DNA from: Cerioporus squamosus
Taxonomy: Eukaryota; Basidiomycota; Agaricomycetes; Polyporales; Polyporaceae
DNA length: 30,975 nt
Reading direction: 5' to 3'
NCBI GenBank assembly: GCA_022592435.1
Contig: JABYQS010000322.1
Span: forward strand, 1-30,975
Shown here: positions 30,638 to 30,975 of the stretch, in pieces
Layout: the number at the start of each line of letters is the position of its first letter
How positions within the stretch are numbered: position 1 is the first letter of the stretch
Position numbers and translations under genes: made by a program
The notes under the pieces: model-generated
Seen by the model: only the letters and a program-made list of their open reading frames with translations
What the model was told of the DNA's origin: nothing
The model's database searches: none

Positions 30638-30975
30638 GAAATTCGTATAGAGGGGTGGGGGGCAGCCCGAAGCGCCCATTTTTCCGTGACGTCAGCGCGT
30701 CGGAAGGCGGTCTCGCAGGGTCTCGCGCAGCTGCTCTTGCGGGTCGCGGGGCGCAACGTCGGCGTCGCGCGCGGCAACCGACATTCTCCCCGCTCACTTC
30801 CCGGAGTGATGCAGAGTTGCCTTCGCGCTATGTATTGAGGCCTTGATGCTGGCCGAGCGTCCGAGTCGCGAGGTTAAGAGACAAGTCGCACGGGCTGGTC
30901 GGGAGGAGGGCGCGGCGGGACCTGGCGGGACGCTGTGCGGGGTCGGACGGGCGAGGAACAGCGCAGGAATCGCTG
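30638..30975. other. GC-rich end of window, no gene seen
   Basis: Short frames only; the sequence is rich in CGCG and GGCGGG words. Nothing can be assigned. Confidence 0.4.

Overview
The window looks like nuclear DNA from a basidiomycete, most likely an Agaricomycete. It is GC-rich and its genes carry many short introns (about 50-70 nt) with GTNNGT donors, CTNAY branch sites and YAG acceptors. It holds FunK1-type kinases, SKN1/KRE6-type family-16 glycosidases and a small Cys-rich protein of a type seen in these fungi. All annotation is from reading the sequence; no database search was run.

Layout. 63-606: the 3' end of an unidentified spliced gene. 675-822: a CCCG-rich inverted-repeat block lying at the point where a Ty1/copia retrotransposon (about 823-4085, + strand) is cut. 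The element has lost its 5' LTR, gag, protease and the start of integrase. Its pol is broken by a frameshift (about 2150) and an in-frame TGA (2961), but a 3' LTR survives. 4362-4658: a small two-exon Cys-rich protein gene absent from simple ORF lists. 5150-5397: a 248-bp MITE with 26-bp perfect terminal inverted repeats. About 5729-9985 and 12905-17320: a direct duplication about 7.2 kb apart, each copy holding a four-exon FunK1 kinase gene (1152 and 1162 aa). 10493-12056 (+) and 17524-18237 (-): two diverged homeodomain-like genes, one between the kinase copies and one just after the second. 18770-20674 (-) and 25316-27324 (-): two tandem GH16 SKN1/KRE6-type genes with the same four-exon structure. 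The second has a one-base frameshift in its N-terminal tail and Gln in place of the acid/base Glu of the active site. The long stretches 20.7-25.3 kb and 27.3-31 kb show little that can be called a gene; 29.2-30.2 kb may hold one.

The most unusual signal is in the retrotransposon LTR. A segment starting about 34 nt after the TATA box occurs twice in tandem. The first copy has a textbook 54-nt GT-AG intron and the second is exactly the spliced form. This suggests that spliced retroelement RNA was copied back into the LTR, or that an intron was gained in one copy.

The genes do not form one pathway. The GH16 pair belongs to cell-wall beta-glucan assembly, the FunK1 kinases to a fungal-specific expanded kinase family of unknown substrate, and the homeodomain-like proteins are probable DNA-binding regulators. 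The window reads as a repeat-rich accessory region shaped by tandem duplication, gene conversion and transposon decay.
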